From positions 7,194,501-7,258,500 of the forward strand of contig JAGTTD010000001.1 in assembly GCA_018398585.1 (NCBI GenBank): 64,000 nt of DNA, written 5' to 3'. The notes below the pieces were generated by a model, which was not told the origin of the DNA, made no database searches, and worked only from the letters and a program-made list of their open reading frames with translations. This stretch comes from Simmondsia chinensis. Its lineage: Eukaryota > Streptophyta > Magnoliopsida > Caryophyllales > Simmondsiaceae. Shown one piece after another: positions 63,370 through 64,000 of the stretch. Position 1 is the first letter of the stretch; each line of letters starts with the position of its first letter. A program made the position numbers and the translations under genes.

Positions 63370-64000
63370 AGCCTGAGCCCCTGTAACATATTACAGACTT
63401 GGTTAGTTGAACCCGAATCCACACACCAGGAATCTGGTGAACTCACAACTGCACAAGACTCAAATCAGTGAGATATCAACATACCTTCACCAGATGGTTT
63501 AGCAGCCTTTGCAGGAAGAGTAGCCAGTACTTTATGCAGTTTCTCTTCTAGTGGCCCATCTTTCCGCAAAAGTGACACTTTCCTTTTGCTAACCTTTTGT
63601 TAGGATTAGTTGCTACACTAGCAACCTTGCCTTTACCTTTCTTTCCAGTCGGTCCCTTATACTGCTTGCTCCCACTAGTCCTCGATACCTGAGTCAAGTG
63701 GACACTCCCCTTGGCTCGTATAACACCCTCTGCTACTTGTAGCTCTTTCATCATCTCAGGTAATGATTAATCCTTATTATTCATTGTGTAGTTCAGCCTA
63801 AACTGAGTAAAGAGCCGGACAGAGAGCTGAGGATGATGTCCTGTTGAGACTGACTATCAATCTTAGCACTCAGAATCTCCAACTCAGACAAGCACGCCAT
63901 CATTTTCATGACGTGCTCCTGAACTGGGGACCCTTCTGATATCCTCATGTTCAAGAGCTTCCTCATCTGCTCTTGCCTAGCTGCCCTATCTTGACCACCA
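63370..64000 (-). pseudogene. Copia-E gag, zinc knuckle and protease start
   Basis: At 63548-63754 the minus strand reads LQVAEGVIRAKGSVHL, a K/G-rich stretch and CHFCGKMGH (start of a CCHC knuckle). A protease-like SWCVDSGSTNQVC follows at about 63395-63435 with its DSG kept. From 63760 to the window edge, broken frames match a gag helical region (RKLLNMRISEGSPVQEHVMKM-like order). Gag continues beyond 64000. Confidence 0.75.

Overview
The window is plant nuclear DNA, almost certainly from a eudicot. It is made nearly entirely of transposable elements at different stages of decay, and I find no intact host gene. The evidence for a plant nuclear genome is Ty1/copia LTR retrotransposons primed by initiator tRNA-Met, En/Spm (CACTA) transposons carrying Transposase_21-type and PF03004-type genes, plant-type RTE LINEs with TTG tails, an L1-type LINE, and pieces of chloroplast DNA (ycf2, ndhJ, 16S rRNA, group II intron domain V). 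Element names used here (Copia-A to E, CACTA-A to D, RTE-A to C) are local labels.

Layout. 1-4217: decayed minus-strand Copia-A, cut by the window edge. 4218-8254: AT-rich DNA with two sets of old tandem duplications. 8255-19383: a nested stack. A short LINE tail with a 13-bp target-site duplication (TSD) was hit by Copia-B. Copia-B was in turn hit by Copia-C (TSD ggtat), by a chimeric RTE/TRIM insert (18-bp TSD), and by a CACTA transposon in its 5' LTR, followed by a deletion. 19384-21620: a 652-bp long-TIR element (5-bp TSD) and a mosaic of plastid fragments. 21621-26701: Copia-D, complete with both LTRs and a 5-bp TSD. 27231-35046: CACTA-B, end to end, with two multi-exon genes that each carry several lesions. 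36495-40578: full-span RTE LINE with a 16-bp TSD. 41166-45765: L1-type LINE with EN, RT and RNase H. 45778-53488: CACTA remnants with dense subterminal repeats, a ~120-bp satellite array, and a 5'-truncated RTE. 53489-58696: low-information DNA, a LINE tail, ATT microsatellites and small repeats. 58700-59965: Ty3/gypsy integrase fragment. 60199-64000: Copia-E with a ~2-kb LTR.

No gene here looks functional. Most enzymes show stops, frameshifts or replaced catalytic residues. Copia-D and CACTA-A/B are the least decayed. The features I find most worth following are: clusters of short perfect palindromes upstream of the TATA box in three sets of copia LTRs; an RTE insertion that carries a tandem TRIM-like element within a single TSD; a copia deletion derivative that kept one reading frame across its joins; and two CACTA copies whose lesions do not coincide.

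All calls come from reading the sequence and translations. No alignments or database searches were run. Boundaries described with TSDs or TIRs are read directly from the sequence. Family names are inferred from motifs.
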